Shown here one piece after another: positions 16,848 through 25,824 of a stretch of DNA of 43,835 bases. The notes beneath the pieces were generated by a model that had not been told where the DNA came from, ran no database searches, and saw only the letters and a list, made by a program, of their open reading frames with translations. Position numbers and translations under genes: made by a program. Source of the DNA: Magnetococcales bacterium DCbin2 (GTDB lineage Bacteria; Pseudomonadota; Magnetococcia; Magnetococcales; UBA8363). Location of the stretch: the NCBI GenBank assembly GCA_002753615.1, contig PEAO01000010.1:1-43835 (forward strand). Reading direction: 5' to 3'. The number at the start of each line of letters is the position of its first letter. Positions within the stretch are counted from its first letter, which is position 1.

Positions 16848-19469
16848 TCAATTGGAATTCAAAGCGGACGGATTGGCATCGGGGATAGAAAAATGGAACG
16901 CACTCCCCTGGCCCGGTTTCGACTCTACCCAGATCTTTCCCTTATGGAGTTCGACGATCCGTTTGCATAAGGCCAAGCCGATGCCGGTCCCTTCGTAGCG
17001 GGTGCGGGAGTGGAGTTTTTGAAAAATCAGGAAAATCCGTTCCTGGTGATGGGCTTCGATGCCGATACCGTTGTCCTGGACTGTGAAAATCCAGTGTCCT
17101 GGCCCCCGTTTGGCGTGGATCTGTACCTTGGGCGTTTCCTCTGAGCGGAATTTTAAGGCGTTACCCAGCAAGTTTTGGAATAACTGGGTCAATTGTACCG
17201 GGTCGGCGTGTAGTGTTGGCAGGGAGGTACTGGTTACCTCGGCTCCGGTGTCGTGAATCCGTTGCGCTAGGTTGGCTATGGCCCGTTCCAGGGAGAGGTT
17301 TGCGTCGGTTTCCTCGAACGCTTTGTCCCGGGTACCTGTCCGGGCGTAGGTGAGCAGGTTATTGATCAAGGTCTGCATATGGCCGACACCATCGACGGCA
17401 TAGGCGATGTATTTATCGGCCTGTGCGTCTAACTGGCCGCGATAGCGTTTTTCCAGCAATTGGACATACCCGGCAATCAGCCGCAACGGTTCTTGGAGAT
17501 CGTGACTGGCGACATAGGCAAATTGTTGGAGATCCTGGTTGGACCGTTCCAACTCCTGAGTCCGTTCCGCCACCCGGTGTTCCAGATTCAGGTTTGTCGC
17601 CTGGAGATGGTCCTCCAGCCGTTTGCGCTCGGAAATATCCTCAATCACCGCAACGAAAAATTGCGGTTCGCCATCTGGGCTGGTCAGTAGCGAAACCGTC
17701 AATAATACCCAGATCGGGTGGCCAAGCTTATGCAGACAGCGTTTTTCCAGGGAGTAGCGGGAGATTTCTCGGTTGAGCATACGACGTGCGTATTTCAGGC
17801 CCGTCTCCAAGTCGTCGGGATGGGTCATCTCCTGGAAACTTTTTGTTGCCATCTCGGCGCGGGTAAAGCCGGTGATTTCGCCAAAACGGTTGTTGAGCAA
17901 CAAAAATGTCCCGTCTATGGCGACATGGGCGATACCGACGGCGGCTTGTTCAAAGGTTGCCTGGAATTTTCGCCGTTCCTCCTCCAACGAGTGTTCAAAG
18001 TTCAGGCGTTCGGAGACATCCCGGAAAATCCCCTGGATCACCTTGTCATTATCTCCCAGATCGGTCACTCCAGCACGAATTTCTACGGGGACACGGCCCC
18101 CGTCTTTGCGGAGGACGACAATGCCGGTGAGCAAACCACGTCCTCTGCGGACATTCTCCTCGAACAGACTGCGGTAGCGTTCGCGTTCTTCTGGGGGATG
18201 CAGCGCAGTCTGATGCATACCGATCACTTCGTGGACCGGGCATCCCAACAATTCGCCCGCCATAAGGTTGGCCTCTGTGATGATCCCGGTTTGGGCATCG
18301 GCGATAAAAATGGCGTCATTGGCCGATTCGATCAGAAGACGATACTTCCGTTGGGTGCGCAAGAACACCTCTCTGGCCTGATTGGCTTGGGTGACATCTT
18401 TGGCCATGAGGAGGAATCCGGTCAACTTGTTATCCCGGTCCAGGATGCTGGAGAGACGTGCTTCCATGGTCCGTTCTTTGCCGTCCCGGTTGATGTGCAT
18501 CTCAAAACTGTGTTCTCCCCGTTCCATGACGCTTTGGATCGCCTCGGTCAACGGGTTTTCATGGATCCCAGTCCACTCGTGGATTTCCTCGATGTTGTGG
18601 TTCAGTACCGATTCGGCCCGGCGGTCGAACAACCTTTCTGCTTCCGGGTTAAAATAGCGGATACACAAGGTTTGATCCGTGGCCACGATCGCCAGATCGG
18701 TGGCGGTGCGCAGGATGTTGTCCAGGTAGGCGGTGTTTTTTTGTAGAGAGGCCTGGGTCTTGACGAGTCGTTCACGGCTTTCGCGCAGTGCCGCAGTCTC
18801 CATGAGTTGCTGTACCATGGGATTGCTCACTTTGTAAAATAACAACGTCCCCAATCCGATGACCACCACGCCAACGGCAAACACCATCCCCCCAGCGTGG
18901 ATGAAGGGGCGGCGGATCTCATCCATATCAATCTTGGCCACCATCCCCATTTCCAATTCCTTGACAGGCTCGTAGGCAGCCAGGACCGTTTGGTTGCGAT
19001 AATCCTGTCCGATCAACACCCCGGAACGACCCGCCAACGCCGCGCGCATCGGTTCGGCGAGTCTGGAGTCTGGTGGCACGGGGAGGGGTTGATCGATGTC
19101 TGTATGGCGATGGCGCAAAACAAAGAGAATATTTTTGCCTTCCAGCTTGCCCATGGTGAATTCTCCGGTTTCACCGAAGCCCACGAAATGGCGATGGGCA
19201 TCCCGGACCTGCGCCATGGTCGATTCCACCACCTGCTGCATCGATGATGCCCCGTGTTCGCCCAGGTGGGCGGCCTCTTGGCGGGCGATGGCCTCCATCA
19301 ATCGCGCACGGCTTTGCACCGTCTCCTCCAGCCGTTGTTGGGTCTGATCGAAGGAGACTTCATAAAGAACGGCGATAGAGATCCCGCTCATGATCAACCC
19401 GACCAGTGCCATAATGAGGATCAATAGCAGAATGTGCGTAGTCTCTTCTCTTTTTCCCAGGGCCATCAC
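16848..19469 (-). CDS. Membrane sensor histidine kinase with extracytoplasmic sensor region and multiple PAS domains
   Basis: 873 aa; two TM segments flanking an extracytoplasmic region, several PAS/PAC blocks, phytochrome-type HisKA (LQQFAYVASHDLQEPLRLIAGYVQLLEKRYRGQL), HATPase (NLLGNALKFR, DNGIGIE, GTGIGLALCKRIVELHKG). Confidence 0.93.
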   Translation of the reverse strand: MMALGKREETTHILLLILIMALVGLIMSGISIAVLYEVSFDQTQQRLEETVQSRARLMEAIARQEAAHLGEHGASSMQQVVESTMAQVRDAHRHFVGFGETGEFTMGKLEGKNILFVLRHRHTDIDQPLPVPPDSRLAEPMRAALAGRSGVLIGQDYRNQTVLAAYEPVKELEMGMVAKIDMDEIRRPFIHAGGMVFAVGVVVIGLGTLLFYKVSNPMVQQLMETAALRESRERLVKTQASLQKNTAYLDNILRTATDLAIVATDQTLCIRYFNPEAERLFDRRAESVLNHNIEEIHEWTGIHENPLTEAIQSVMERGEHSFEMHINRDGKERTMEARLSSILDRDNKLTGFLLMAKDVTQANQAREVFLRTQRKYRLLIESANDAIFIADAQTGIITEANLMAGELLGCPVHEVIGMHQTALHPPEERERYRSLFEENVRRGRGLLTGIVVLRKDGGRVPVEIRAGVTDLGDNDKVIQGIFRDVSERLNFEHSLEEERRKFQATFEQAAVGIAHVAIDGTFLLLNNRFGEITGFTRAEMATKSFQEMTHPDDLETGLKYARRMLNREISRYSLEKRCLHKLGHPIWVLLTVSLLTSPDGEPQFFVAVIEDISERKRLEDHLQATNLNLEHRVAERTQELERSNQDLQQFAYVASHDLQEPLRLIAGYVQLLEKRYRGQLDAQADKYIAYAVDGVGHMQTLINNLLTYARTGTRDKAFEETDANLSLERAIANLAQRIHDTGAEVTSTSLPTLHADPVQLTQLFQNLLGNALKFRSEETPKVQIHAKRGPGHWIFTVQDNGIGIEAHHQERIFLIFQKLHSRTRYEGTGIGLALCKRIVELHKGKIWVESKPGQGSAFHFSIPDANPSALNSN

Positions 19470-19478
19470 GGACTCCTC

Positions 19479-20282
19479 TTAAGAAACCACGGGCAGGGTG
19501 AAACGGATCAGTGAGCCTTGCTCCTGGAGAGGTTCTACCCAGATGCGCCCCCCATGGTGTTCCACAATGCGTTTGCACAGGGCCAGACCGATGCCGGTCC
19601 CGGGGTATTGGGTGCGGGAATGGAGTTTTTGAAAAATGATGAAAACCCTTTCGGCAGCTTTGGTCTCGATGCCGATTCCGTTGTCTTGAAAGGAAAAAAA
19701 CCAGTTCTCTTCGTCACGACAGGCCGAAATGTGAACTTTCGGTGGGTTAGCCCCCCGGAATTTGATGGCGTTGCCGATCAGGTTTTGAAACACCTGTACC
19801 AGTTGTGCGCCGTCGGCGGACACCTCCGGCAAGGGATCATGGGTGATACAAGCACCCGATTCGTTTACAGCAGATTTAAGAGACAGCAGGGAACGATTGA
19901 GAACCGCTTCGCAATCGGTGGGGACGAACGCCCCGCCACGACTCCCCACACGGGAGAATTCCAGCAGACCGTGGACCATGGCTTGCATATGCCGGGCACC
20001 ATCGGTGATGTAGTGGATATAAAGATCCGCTTTGTCGTCCAACGCTCCGCGATATTTTTTCTCCAGCAGTTGCACATAGCCGGAGATCAGACGCAAAGGT
20101 TCCTGGAGGTCGTGGGAGGCGGCGTATGCAAACTGTTGCAGATCCCGATTGGAATACGCCAGGGTACGGGTACACTGGTCGATTTGGCGTTGCAAATCAT
20201 CCCGCTGTGCAGAGACGCAACGAAGTTGCGCTTGGCTCTCTTCCAGTGCCGCGACAAGGGACTCCAACTCATGCTCACGCAA
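19479..20282 (-). CDS. Short soluble histidine kinase (coiled coil-HisKA-HATPase)
   Basis: 267 aa; LQQFAYAASHDLQEPLRLISGYVQLLEKKYRGALDDKAD..., NLIGNAIKFR, DNGIGIE, GTGIGLALCKRIVEHHGG; no sensor domain. Confidence 0.92.
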   Translation of the reverse strand: MREHELESLVAALEESQAQLRCVSAQRDDLQRQIDQCTRTLAYSNRDLQQFAYAASHDLQEPLRLISGYVQLLEKKYRGALDDKADLYIHYITDGARHMQAMVHGLLEFSRVGSRGGAFVPTDCEAVLNRSLLSLKSAVNESGACITHDPLPEVSADGAQLVQVFQNLIGNAIKFRGANPPKVHISACRDEENWFFSFQDNGIGIETKAAERVFIIFQKLHSRTQYPGTGIGLALCKRIVEHHGGRIWVEPLQEQGSLIRFTLPVVS

Positions 20283-20442
20283 TGTTCAAAATCCCGGCAG
20301 TCTAGCCTTAATGAACACAACACGGCCCAATTCTCTTCGATTCCGGGCGGGTTTGCAAGTTTAATCAGGAATTTTGGGCTGTTGTTGGGTGGCGTCTTGT
20401 GGTACGCTGGAGGCAGTTGTAACCTCTGGAAGGAGAGTTGCC

Positions 20443-20721
20443 ATGACGGCGGTTGCTTTCGATACCCTCAGATACGTAAGAACCCTCAAGGCTGCTGGGG
20501 TTGAGGAGAGACAGGCTGAGGCTATGGCTGAAGCCCAAGTTGACCTTATGGAACAAGTGGAAGACACGCGCCTTAAAGAATTGGCTACCAAAGGTGACGT
20601 TCGGCAACTTGAAGTCAGGATTGCTGAATCCAAGGCCGAGACCATCAAGTGGATGTTTGGGGTGGCTGCCGGGCAGGCCATGTTCATCATCGCCATCCTC
20701 AAGTTGTTCCCATCGCACTGA
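20443..20721 (+). CDS. DUF1640-like coiled-coil protein with C-terminal TM helix (copy 1)
   Basis: MTAVAFDTLRYVRTLKAAGVEERQAEAMAEAQVDLMEQ...IKWMFGVAAGQAMFIIAILKLFPSH; near-identical to the following ORF. Confidence 0.8.
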   Translation: MTAVAFDTLRYVRTLKAAGVEERQAEAMAEAQVDLMEQVEDTRLKELATKGDVRQLEVRIAESKAETIKWMFGVAAGQAMFIIAILKLFPSH

Positions 20722-20801
20722 TCTTTCGGAATTTTGGGCTGTTGTTGGGTGGCGTCTCGTGGTACGCTGGATGTGGTTGTAACTTTGCAAGGAATTTTGT
20801 C

Positions 20802-21113
20802 ATGACGGCGATCGCTTTCGATACCCTCAAATACGTAAAAACCCTCAAGGCTGCTGGGGTTGAGGGGAAACAGGCCGAGGCTATGGCTGAAGCCCAAATT
20901 GATCTTATGGAACAAATGGAAGACACTCGTCTTAAAGAGTTGGCTACCAAAGGTGACGTTCGGCAACTCGAAGTCAGACTTGAATCCAAGATCATGCAAG
21001 TTGAAGTCAGGATTGCCGAATCCAAGGCCGAAACGATCAAATGGATGTTTGGGGTGGCTGCCGGGCAGGCCATGTTCATCATCGCTATCCTCAAGTTGTT
21101 TCCTTCGCACTGA
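20802..21113 (+). CDS. DUF1640-like coiled-coil protein with C-terminal TM helix (copy 2)
   Basis: MTAIAFDTLKYVKTLKAAGVEGKQAEAMAEAQIDLMEQ...; tandem copy with an 11-residue insertion (LESKIMQVEVR). Confidence 0.8.
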   Translation: MTAIAFDTLKYVKTLKAAGVEGKQAEAMAEAQIDLMEQMEDTRLKELATKGDVRQLEVRLESKIMQVEVRIAESKAETIKWMFGVAAGQAMFIIAILKLFPSH

Positions 21114-21129
21114 TCTCCTTGATTGACCG

Positions 21130-21529
21130 ATCATTTTCAATTGCGCCAAGACCTTGTTTCTGCTCGGGGGTTTTGAGCTTGGTCAATAGCCCAGTTGTGT
21201 CCCCAGGGCAATTGTCCAACAGCCTGTTGGATAATTTCAGAATCGGGCCAAGCCTCAGCAAAGGCACGCATAGACATGAGGTTAGCGCGGGAAAAACCCT
21301 TCATTTCAGGAAAGGCACTGCGTAGATCCTGGGCCAGTCGTTCGATGATCTTGGCTCCCCATCCCTCCCGCCCCTGCCGCGCCAGGATATCCCGCCCGAT
21401 CTGCTAATAGAGCAACACCAACTCCCGGTTGACCGCCAACGCCGCCCGTTGCTGGGCGTTGTGGATACGCGCTTTGAGTTCGGCGAGCCAGGGGGCGTAG
21501 TCGGCGGACAGGGGAATGATGTCAGGCAT
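21130..21529 (-). pseudogene. Truncated YhcG/DUF1016-type PDDEXK nuclease with nonsense codon
   Basis: Minus-strand reading from ATG 21529: MPDIIPLSADYAPWLAELKARIHNAQQRAALAVNRELVLLY*QIGRDILARQGREGWGAKIIERLAQDLRSAFPEMKGFSRANLMSMRAFAEAWPDSEIIQQAVGQLPWGHN; TAG replaces the expected W of LYWxIGxxI. Confidence 0.8.
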
Positions 21530-21559
21530 GGAGCATGGCCTCTTCCACGTGTCCAGCGT

Positions 21560-22351
21560 TCATTGCCACGTTGGCTGGATAACCTCCAGCATGAGGCGAT
21601 GGATCAAGGGGGGGGCGGCGAGTACATTGCCAGAGTCCAGAAAACCTTTGTTCCCCGCAAAATCGGTGACCAGTCCCCCCGCTTCCATCACCAGTAGAAT
21701 CCCGGCAGCAATATCCCAAGGCTGCAACGCCGATTCCCAAAATCCGTCATAACGCCCGGCAGCGACAAAGGCAAGGTCCAGAGCGGCACTGCCCAGTCGG
21801 CGGATTCCCCGGGAACCGATCGTTAATTCTTCCACCGTGCGCATGTGGCGTCGCAATACGTCGGGTTTGTTCACCGGAAATCCGGTGGCCAAAAGACATT
21901 GTTCGAGACGCTGGCTGGGGTTGATCCGCATCCGTTGGCCATTCAGGAAAGCCCCGCGTCCCCGCTCCGCCGTGAACAGTTCGTTGCTGGCCGGGTTGAA
22001 GACGACGGCCCCATGGAGTTCATTGTCATGGGCTAGGGCGATGGAAATGGCAAAGTGCGGCAGGCCGTGAATAAAGTTGGTGGTGCCATCGATGGGATCG
22101 ATGATCCAACGCCAACCCGGCTGTACCTGCTTGCGGCTACTCTCCTCGGCAAGAATGCCATAGTCGGGGTAGGCCTTGTGCAGTTGACGGATGATCTCTT
22201 TTTCAACGGTGATATCGGCCTGGGTGACAAAATCATTCTTTCCCTTGGAATCGATGGCGAGTTCATGGCGGTGTGCGAAAAACTTCATGGCTTCGCGACC
22301 CGCCGCCCGGGCGGCGCGTGTGGCAACATTGATGGCGGGGGAGGTGTCCAT
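21560..22351 (-). CDS. suhB: Inositol-1-monophosphatase family protein (SuhB)
   Basis: 263 aa; WRWIIDPIDGTTNFIHGLPHFAISIAL and WDIAAGILLVMEAGGLVTDFAG. Confidence 0.93.
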   Translation of the reverse strand: MDTSPAINVATRAARAAGREAMKFFAHRHELAIDSKGKNDFVTQADITVEKEIIRQLHKAYPDYGILAEESSRKQVQPGWRWIIDPIDGTTNFIHGLPHFAISIALAHDNELHGAVVFNPASNELFTAERGRGAFLNGQRMRINPSQRLEQCLLATGFPVNKPDVLRRHMRTVEELTIGSRGIRRLGSAALDLAFVAAGRYDGFWESALQPWDIAAGILLVMEAGGLVTDFAGNKGFLDSGNVLAAPPLIHRLMLEVIQPTWQ

Positions 22352-22701
22352 AGGGGCCTTGCTCAGGTGGGCTGAAGGGAAAAGGAGGCCACATTATCTT
22401 TAGGAACGGCCCATGGTTGATTCTACCACGGTCATTCCGGTTGCGTCACCCTGGGGCGTTTTCCAGAGGGCTTGCTGGTTTTCGATCCGGGGAAACATTT
22501 GCCGACCTTGGGATGATGTGACAGGGGGAATTTGCCTTGATTTTGAAAAATGGTGTCATGGTTCATATCTTGCATCAGGCGTTCTCGTTTCCATCCAGCC
22601 CAGGGAATGTGCGTAAGGTTCACTAAAAAGATGTTGCAGATCAAACATCCGAAAAAGAACAGGGTGGCGAAACAGGAAAGAAAAAACGTGAGAATAACGA
22701 C

Positions 22702-22717
22702 TGGCACGTCAGATGCA
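22702..22717 (+). promoter_or_regulatory. Sigma54 (-24/-12) promoter candidate upstream of flgK
   Basis: TGGCACgtcagATGCA; GG and GC separated by 10 nt; about 59 nt upstream of flgK ATG. Confidence 0.7.
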
Positions 22718-22775
22718 TGATAGCAAAGCAACGGCGTTTTGTACGACGCCCCCTTTGACTTAAGGAACGGGTTTC

Positions 22776-24587
22776 ATGTCCATCAACAACATTCTGAACA
22801 TTTCCAAGCAAGGCATCTACGCCTCTCAGGGTTCGTTGCAGGTGGTTTCTCATAACATCAGCAACGTCAACACCCCTGGGTATTCCAGGCAGATCCTCAA
22901 TCAGGAAATTCTTGCCGGAGATTTGACCGATCCCAGTGGTGGTGGGGTTACGATCGGCGATATCACCAGGAGTTTCGACCAGTTGGTGGATCGTCGGGTG
23001 GAGATGGGAACGGGTGAGTTGGGCCGCTTGGAAACTCGCGATCACTACCTCACCATGGTTGAGGATGTGTTTAACGATATGGATGGGGAAGGGTTTTCGC
23101 ATCGGTTGGAGGCGTTCTTCTCCGCCGCCGATGCCGTGGCTGACAATCCGGCCAATCCCGTGGGTCGCGAAGAATTGGTTGTCCAAGCCGATGCCCTGGC
23201 GCGAACGATCCAGGATATGCACCGTTCTCTGACGGAAATGACCATGCCGGTGGACAAAGAGGTCAATGTTGTCATCGCAGACATCAATAACCGGCTGAAG
23301 GCAATCCAAAAAATCAATGAAACCATTGTGGCCAATGAAAATACCAATCCCGCTTTGGACCTCAAGGATCAACGTCGGCAGATGGTTTTGGAACTGGGTG
23401 GGTTGATTGATATTCAAACTCTGCCCATGGATCGGGATGGATTGCGCATCATGACCTCCAGGGGGCAGGAAATTCTTGCCGACTCGGTATTCTCCGCCAC
23501 CCTGGAGCGCAGTGCGAAGACGAATGCGGACGGATTCTTGGGAATCAAGATCAACGGCCAGGAATTCAGTGCCACGGGTCGCATTCAAGGGGGCAAGTTG
23601 GGCGGTTTACTCCAGGTTCGTGACCAGATCATCAACGGCAACAAAGGGGTTTTGACTCGCCTGGAGTCCATTACCGATGAATTGCGCTGGCAGGTCAATC
23701 GCGTCAGCAGTCAGTCGGTGAACAAGGCGATGCTCACGTCTACACAAGGGATCATCCCCTTGGGGTCAGATTTGACCACACCCATCAAAAATTTGGTGAC
23801 CGATGCGAAAAATCCCAACTATCAAAAATCACCCGAAGATTTAAGCCGGGTTGTGAATGGGACCATCAGCTTTGCCTTTGGCAATACGACCGATGATCTG
23901 CATCTTGGGGCACCCATCACCATCACCAGAGACATGTCCTTAAGTGATATTCAAAAGGCCATCAACGCCTCATTCGCCGAAGATCCGACGGATGCGACAA
24001 AGAAGGTCAGTGTTGTCTCCGCCCGGTTTGTGAGCAACGGCGATAAACGGTACCTGGAACTTTCTGCCGCCAAAACGGGTGGGGTGTTCGGTGTCGTCGA
24101 AGATACCAGCGGCATTTTGGCCGCTTTGGGTATCGGCGGCATCTTTGGGGGATCGAATGCGGAGAGTATCGCCGTCGGCAAAAACTTGATGAACGATTCC
24201 AAGCTGGTTGCGGTGGCTCGGTTTGGCATGGACAGCAGTAGCGGCACGGTGGTGCCGACGTTTGATGATGGCAACAGTCTGGGGGCCATCGCCCTGGGTA
24301 ATCTGAGGACTGCAAAATTTGTCGTCGATGGCCAAAATGCTTCCCTGACCAGCCATTATGCAACGCTGGTGGGGAACCTGGGATCGATGATCAACCAGGA
24401 TAAGGATAGCCTTCAGGCGCAGCAATCGGCACAGGATTTTATCAGCAACATGCGGGAATCCATCTCCGGTGTTTCGCTGGAGGAAGAATTGACCGATCTC
24501 ATGCGGTTCCAGAGGGCGTTTCAAGCTTCAAGCAAGATGATCAACGTTGCGGACGAGTTGATGCAAACCCTGATTTCCATGGTCTAG
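22776..24587 (+). CDS. flgK: Flagellar hook-associated protein 1 FlgK
   Basis: 603 aa; MSINNILNISKQGIYASQGSLQVVSHNISNVNTPGYSRQ and C-terminal EEELTDLMRFQRAFQASSKMINVADELMQTLISMV. Confidence 0.95.
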   Translation: MSINNILNISKQGIYASQGSLQVVSHNISNVNTPGYSRQILNQEILAGDLTDPSGGGVTIGDITRSFDQLVDRRVEMGTGELGRLETRDHYLTMVEDVFNDMDGEGFSHRLEAFFSAADAVADNPANPVGREELVVQADALARTIQDMHRSLTEMTMPVDKEVNVVIADINNRLKAIQKINETIVANENTNPALDLKDQRRQMVLELGGLIDIQTLPMDRDGLRIMTSRGQEILADSVFSATLERSAKTNADGFLGIKINGQEFSATGRIQGGKLGGLLQVRDQIINGNKGVLTRLESITDELRWQVNRVSSQSVNKAMLTSTQGIIPLGSDLTTPIKNLVTDAKNPNYQKSPEDLSRVVNGTISFAFGNTTDDLHLGAPITITRDMSLSDIQKAINASFAEDPTDATKKVSVVSARFVSNGDKRYLELSAAKTGGVFGVVEDTSGILAALGIGGIFGGSNAESIAVGKNLMNDSKLVAVARFGMDSSSGTVVPTFDDGNSLGAIALGNLRTAKFVVDGQNASLTSHYATLVGNLGSMINQDKDSLQAQQSAQDFISNMRESISGVSLEEELTDLMRFQRAFQASSKMINVADELMQTLISMV

Positions 24588-24609
24588 TCGTCGCGTTAAG
24601 GGGAAGAAA

Positions 24610-25800
24610 ATGCGTGTTACCCAAAATATGATGTTCAAGTCTGGTACGGGTGCTTTGCAAGCGCAACAGCAGGACATTCAAAAGATCCAGGAGAGTTCAC
24701 TGTCGGGCAACCGCACCAATCGCCCCTCGGATGATCCCACGGGAATTTATCGGCACATGTTGTTTTCGGCGGATCTTACGGGTGTGCAAAGCTTGAAAAA
24801 GACAACGGCTTTTGCCTCGGAACGGTTGAATTTGGCCGATAGCCACGTCAATCAGGTTTATGAGCGGTTGTTGGAAGGCAAAGATTTGGCCATGAAGATG
24901 GCCAACAGTTCGGTTGGTGGCGATCCTGAGATTATGAAGGCGACCGCCGAAGAGGCCAAGGCGATTTATCAGCAAATTCTCAGCAGTGCCAATGCCGAAT
25001 TGGATGAGATACCGATTTTTGGTGGCAGCCGCACCCGTGCCCCGTTTGACGCCCAACATTTGCAGGCCACAAGCGTCCAGGTCAGGGCCAATGGTCGGGG
25101 GCCACATGCACCGGCCAAGACGGGAATTACCGCAAGTGTTGCCGATGACCATAGTGTCACCAATTTGCCCCTGAGCGTCAAAGTTACCTACCTGGCATCG
25201 TCCGGGCAGTACGAGGCGGACATCAATGGGATCAAAAGTCTTCCGCAAAATCCGGTGGGAACCCCCCCGGTGTTGGATTTGGGTCAGGGTGTCAAAATGA
25301 CGTTGGGTGCCCAACCGAATGTGGGGGATGTGTATTACTTTGAAGTGGTGCCGCAGTATCAGGGCGGTGCTGCGGATCGGCCCACCAAGGTGTTGAATGG
25401 GCAAACTCTGCCGGGTGTCGTCAGCGGTAAGGAGTTGTTGGAGGGTTCGGGGCCTATCGGGCGCAACGTGAATGTCCTGGGGGCGGTTGCCGCATTGCGC
25501 GGTGCCCTGCTCAGGAGTGACCCGGATGAAGTCTCCTTCCAGTTGAATCGCCTTCAGGAGGCGGGGGCGCAGGTCTCGGATTTGCAAGCGGTTACCGGGG
25601 TTCGGGTGACGCAGGTGGATGCGGTTGGAAGCACTTTGGAAATAGATGAACAGGCGCTGCAAACAGCCAAGGCGACCAACGTTGAGGCGGACATTTTGGA
25701 AGTGATGTCCCGGTTGGAACAAACAACTCAGGCCATGCAGGTCATGACCATCAGCGAGCGCCAAGTTCTGAATACATCGTTAATCGATTTTATACGGTAG
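24610..25800 (+). CDS. flgL: Flagellar hook-associated protein 3 FlgL
   Basis: 396 aa; MRVTQNMMFKSGTGALQAQQQDIQKIQESSLSGNRTNRPSDDPTG and C-terminal flagellin-like helix; directly follows flgK. Confidence 0.93.
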   Translation: MRVTQNMMFKSGTGALQAQQQDIQKIQESSLSGNRTNRPSDDPTGIYRHMLFSADLTGVQSLKKTTAFASERLNLADSHVNQVYERLLEGKDLAMKMANSSVGGDPEIMKATAEEAKAIYQQILSSANAELDEIPIFGGSRTRAPFDAQHLQATSVQVRANGRGPHAPAKTGITASVADDHSVTNLPLSVKVTYLASSGQYEADINGIKSLPQNPVGTPPVLDLGQGVKMTLGAQPNVGDVYYFEVVPQYQGGAADRPTKVLNGQTLPGVVSGKELLEGSGPIGRNVNVLGAVAALRGALLRSDPDEVSFQLNRLQEAGAQVSDLQAVTGVRVTQVDAVGSTLEIDEQALQTAKATNVEADILEVMSRLEQTTQAMQVMTISERQVLNTSLIDFIR

Positions 25801-25824
25801 TTTCTTTGGGAGTGGAGAAAAAAC

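Larger units (their letters stand above)
20368..21113 (+). repeat. Tandem duplication of gene plus 5' region
   Basis: GAATTTTGGGCTGTTGTTGGGTGGCGTCTTGTGGTACGCTGGA at ~20369 repeated with a single mismatch at ~20728, each followed by a near-identical ORF. Confidence 0.85.

Noticed and set aside
17718-18746. 342 aa plus-strand ORF
   Set aside because: Antisense shadow of the well-supported PAS histidine kinase; no recognisable domain
19518-20504. 328 aa plus-strand ORF
   Set aside because: Antisense to the short histidine kinase and running into the DUF1640 promoter block
20361-21149. 262 aa minus-strand ORF with internal repeat
   Set aside because: Its repeat simply mirrors the tandem plus-strand DUF1640-like genes
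22432-22731. 99 aa minus-strand ORF with hydrophobic N-terminus
   Set aside because: Overlaps the sigma54 promoter candidate of flgK and has no family signal; not convincing as coding
22641-23588. 315 aa minus-strand ORF
   Set aside because: Antisense shadow of flgK
24697-25764. 355 aa minus-strand ORF
   Set aside because: Antisense shadow of flgL
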